Source: an uncultured Aquimonas sp. (GTDB lineage Bacteria > Pseudomonadota > Gammaproteobacteria > Xanthomonadales > Xanthomonadaceae). From it: a stretch of DNA of 64,000 bases. The notes below the pieces were generated by a model that worked only from the letters and a program-made list of their open reading frames with translations, had not been told where the DNA came from and made no database searches. Of the stretch, positions 63,085-64,000 are shown piece after piece. Numbering within the stretch: the stretch's first letter is position 1; each line of letters starts with the position of its first letter. The stretch lies in NCBI RefSeq assembly GCF_937888285.1, contig NZ_CALART010000090.1, positions 33,719 through 97,718 of the forward strand, read 5' to 3'. Position numbers and translations under genes: made by a program.

Positions 63085-64000
63085 CCCACGCGGGGTAGGC
63101 CCTGGCCCGCCTGAGGGTTCGCGCTCGCCTCGGACTTGTTGAGGCGATCCCGCGATCCCGCGATCGCAGCGAAGGTCAAGGTCAAGATCAAGTTCAAGGT
63201 CGAGATCAAGGTCGAGATCAAGGTCGAGATCAAGAGCATTCGGTCCGTCCTTCCGCGCTCCCAAAGCATGGCCATCCATGGCCATTCCCGCGTGCGGGCG
63301 GCCCGACCTCGCGGCTGTCATAGGGTGGGCCCTGGCCCACCATGAGCTCCACACTCGCCACGGTCCTGCTTCTTCGCTTCGTCGCTTCGTTGTTCGAAGC
63401 GAAGAGCAAGAGCTTTCGGTCAGCCCTTCGGGCTGCCCGACCTACCTTTCTTTGCGTGGCCAAAGAAAGGTAGGCCAAAGAAAGGCCACCCCTCGTCCGC
63501 GCCCTCTGCGCATCCTTGCGCAGAGGGTTCGCGTGAGTCGGTCGGGGTTTTCGGACAGGCCATCCCTGGCCTGTCGAAAACCTTGGCCGCATCCCTGCGG
63601 CCAACCCTGCGGGCGGATCGACCGCCTCCCGCCGCTCCCCAGGGGCCCCGTGGAAGAGCGCGGGCTCCTGCCCGCCGAAGCCGAAGCCGAAGCCAAAGCA
63701 AGGGCAAAGCCGAGAGCGAGAACCAACCCGAAGACGAAGACAGAATCGCCGCTGCAACAGCGCAACGCTGGCGCTCGCTCTTGCTTTCGCTCTCCCTGTT
63801 GCTCTCCCTGTTGCTCTTGCTGTTGCTCTTGCTGTTGCTCTTGCTGTTGCTCCGGCTCTTGCGGGCAGGAGCCCGCGCTCTTCCACGGGGCCCCTGGGGA
63901 GCGGCGGGAGTGCGTGGATCAGCCCGCAGGGTCGCCGGCAGGGATGCCGGCGATGTTCGTGACAGGCCAGGGACGGCCTGTCCACGAACACCCACGGACT
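63085..64000. repeat. 900-bp non-coding region with several repeats and hairpins
   Basis: No credible gene is seen; the longest frames translate repeats. In order it holds a degenerate palindrome near 63093, a hexamer-type tandem of AAGGTC/GAGATC at about 63170-63236, an inverted copy of the 7183-7256 sequence (63259-63330) with palindrome 63324-63341, a perfect 14-bp hairpin CCTACCTTTCTTTG (63441-63474), a hairpin CCCTCTGCGCA (63502-63527), several short hairpins with an ATCCCTG loop near 63560-63600, and the inverted repeat listed next. These features suggest an intergenic repeat-accumulation site. Confidence 0.8.
63626..63910. repeat. Perfect 50-bp inverted repeat with 185-bp loop
   Basis: The arms 63626-63675 and 63861-63910 are exact reverse complements over 50 bp (left arm starts CTCCCGCCGCTCCCCAGGGG). 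The loop is itself partly self-complementary: purine-rich GAAGCC/GAGAGCGAG runs on one side and tandem TTGCTCTTGCTG units on the other. Flanking short inverted segments (CAGGCCA...TGGCCTG type) extend the symmetry. A cruciform or fold-back transcript is possible. No transposase or coding content is present. Confidence 0.85.

Noticed and set aside
63230..63991. 253-codon frame on the minus strand with ATARATARA repeats
   Set aside because: It translates the tandem repeats and inverted-repeat arms; codon pattern and composition show no sign of a real protein.

Overview
This 64 kb window is high-GC chromosomal DNA (about 70% G+C by eye) from a gammaproteobacterium. It is most likely a member of the Xanthomonadales/Lysobacterales, of Rhodanobacteraceae or Dokdonella/Aquimonas type. 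That placement is an inference from gene content: a bioC end, a fused indolepyruvate oxidoreductase, PepN, HrpB, and many secreted proteins ending in a FADGFE-type tail. I see no rRNA, tRNA, CRISPR array, prophage or transposase gene.

Layout. 0-7.5 kb: the 3' end of bioC, an SDR oxidoreductase, a divergent alpha/beta hydrolase and HxlR regulator pair with two palindromic operators between them, dinB, and a transporter-acyltransferase fusion. 7.5-13.7 kb: a secreted S9 peptidase, then a DUF3369-GGDEF-EAL response regulator followed 11 bp later by a histidine kinase. 13.9-37.7 kb: an accessory, envelope-oriented region with a large multidomain secreted protein, two ECF sigma factors, a membrane Ser/Thr kinase with a helical-repeat tail, four large secreted repeat proteins, a pair of DUF1566 proteins, and a YedI-like membrane protein. 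Five of these secreted proteins have unrelated folds but share a tail close to FADGFE. 37.7-42.8 kb: a VOC protein, HrpB helicase, a secreted protein of unknown function and a lone ParA-type ATPase. 43.1-47.3 kb: a two-gene unit of an HSP90-like ATPase and a large helical-repeat protein. 47.7-51.2 kb: the fused indolepyruvate ferredoxin oxidoreductase. 51.4-55.8 kb: a small TPR-like exported protein and a second EAL-regulator plus hybrid-kinase pair. 56-63 kb: an AEC transporter, a double cNMP-domain/rhodanese protein, a PLP-dependent dehydratase, a GST and PepN. 63.1-64 kb: repeats and hairpins with no credible gene.

Signalling is prominent. Two kinase/EAL-regulator modules probably lower c-di-GMP in response to different inputs, and two ECF sigma factors plus a receptor-like Ser/Thr kinase flank the secreted-protein region. 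The intergenic DNA is rich in palindromic repeats of several families. The commonest, GGTGGGCC-NN-GGCCCACC, has about fifteen copies, often in inverted pairs. A 160-bp MITE-like element occurs twice in opposite orientations near the two ends of the window. In several places a repeat supplies the stop codon of the adjacent gene. The candidates I consider most likely to be undescribed biology are the shared FADGFE tail and the HSP90/helical-repeat operon.
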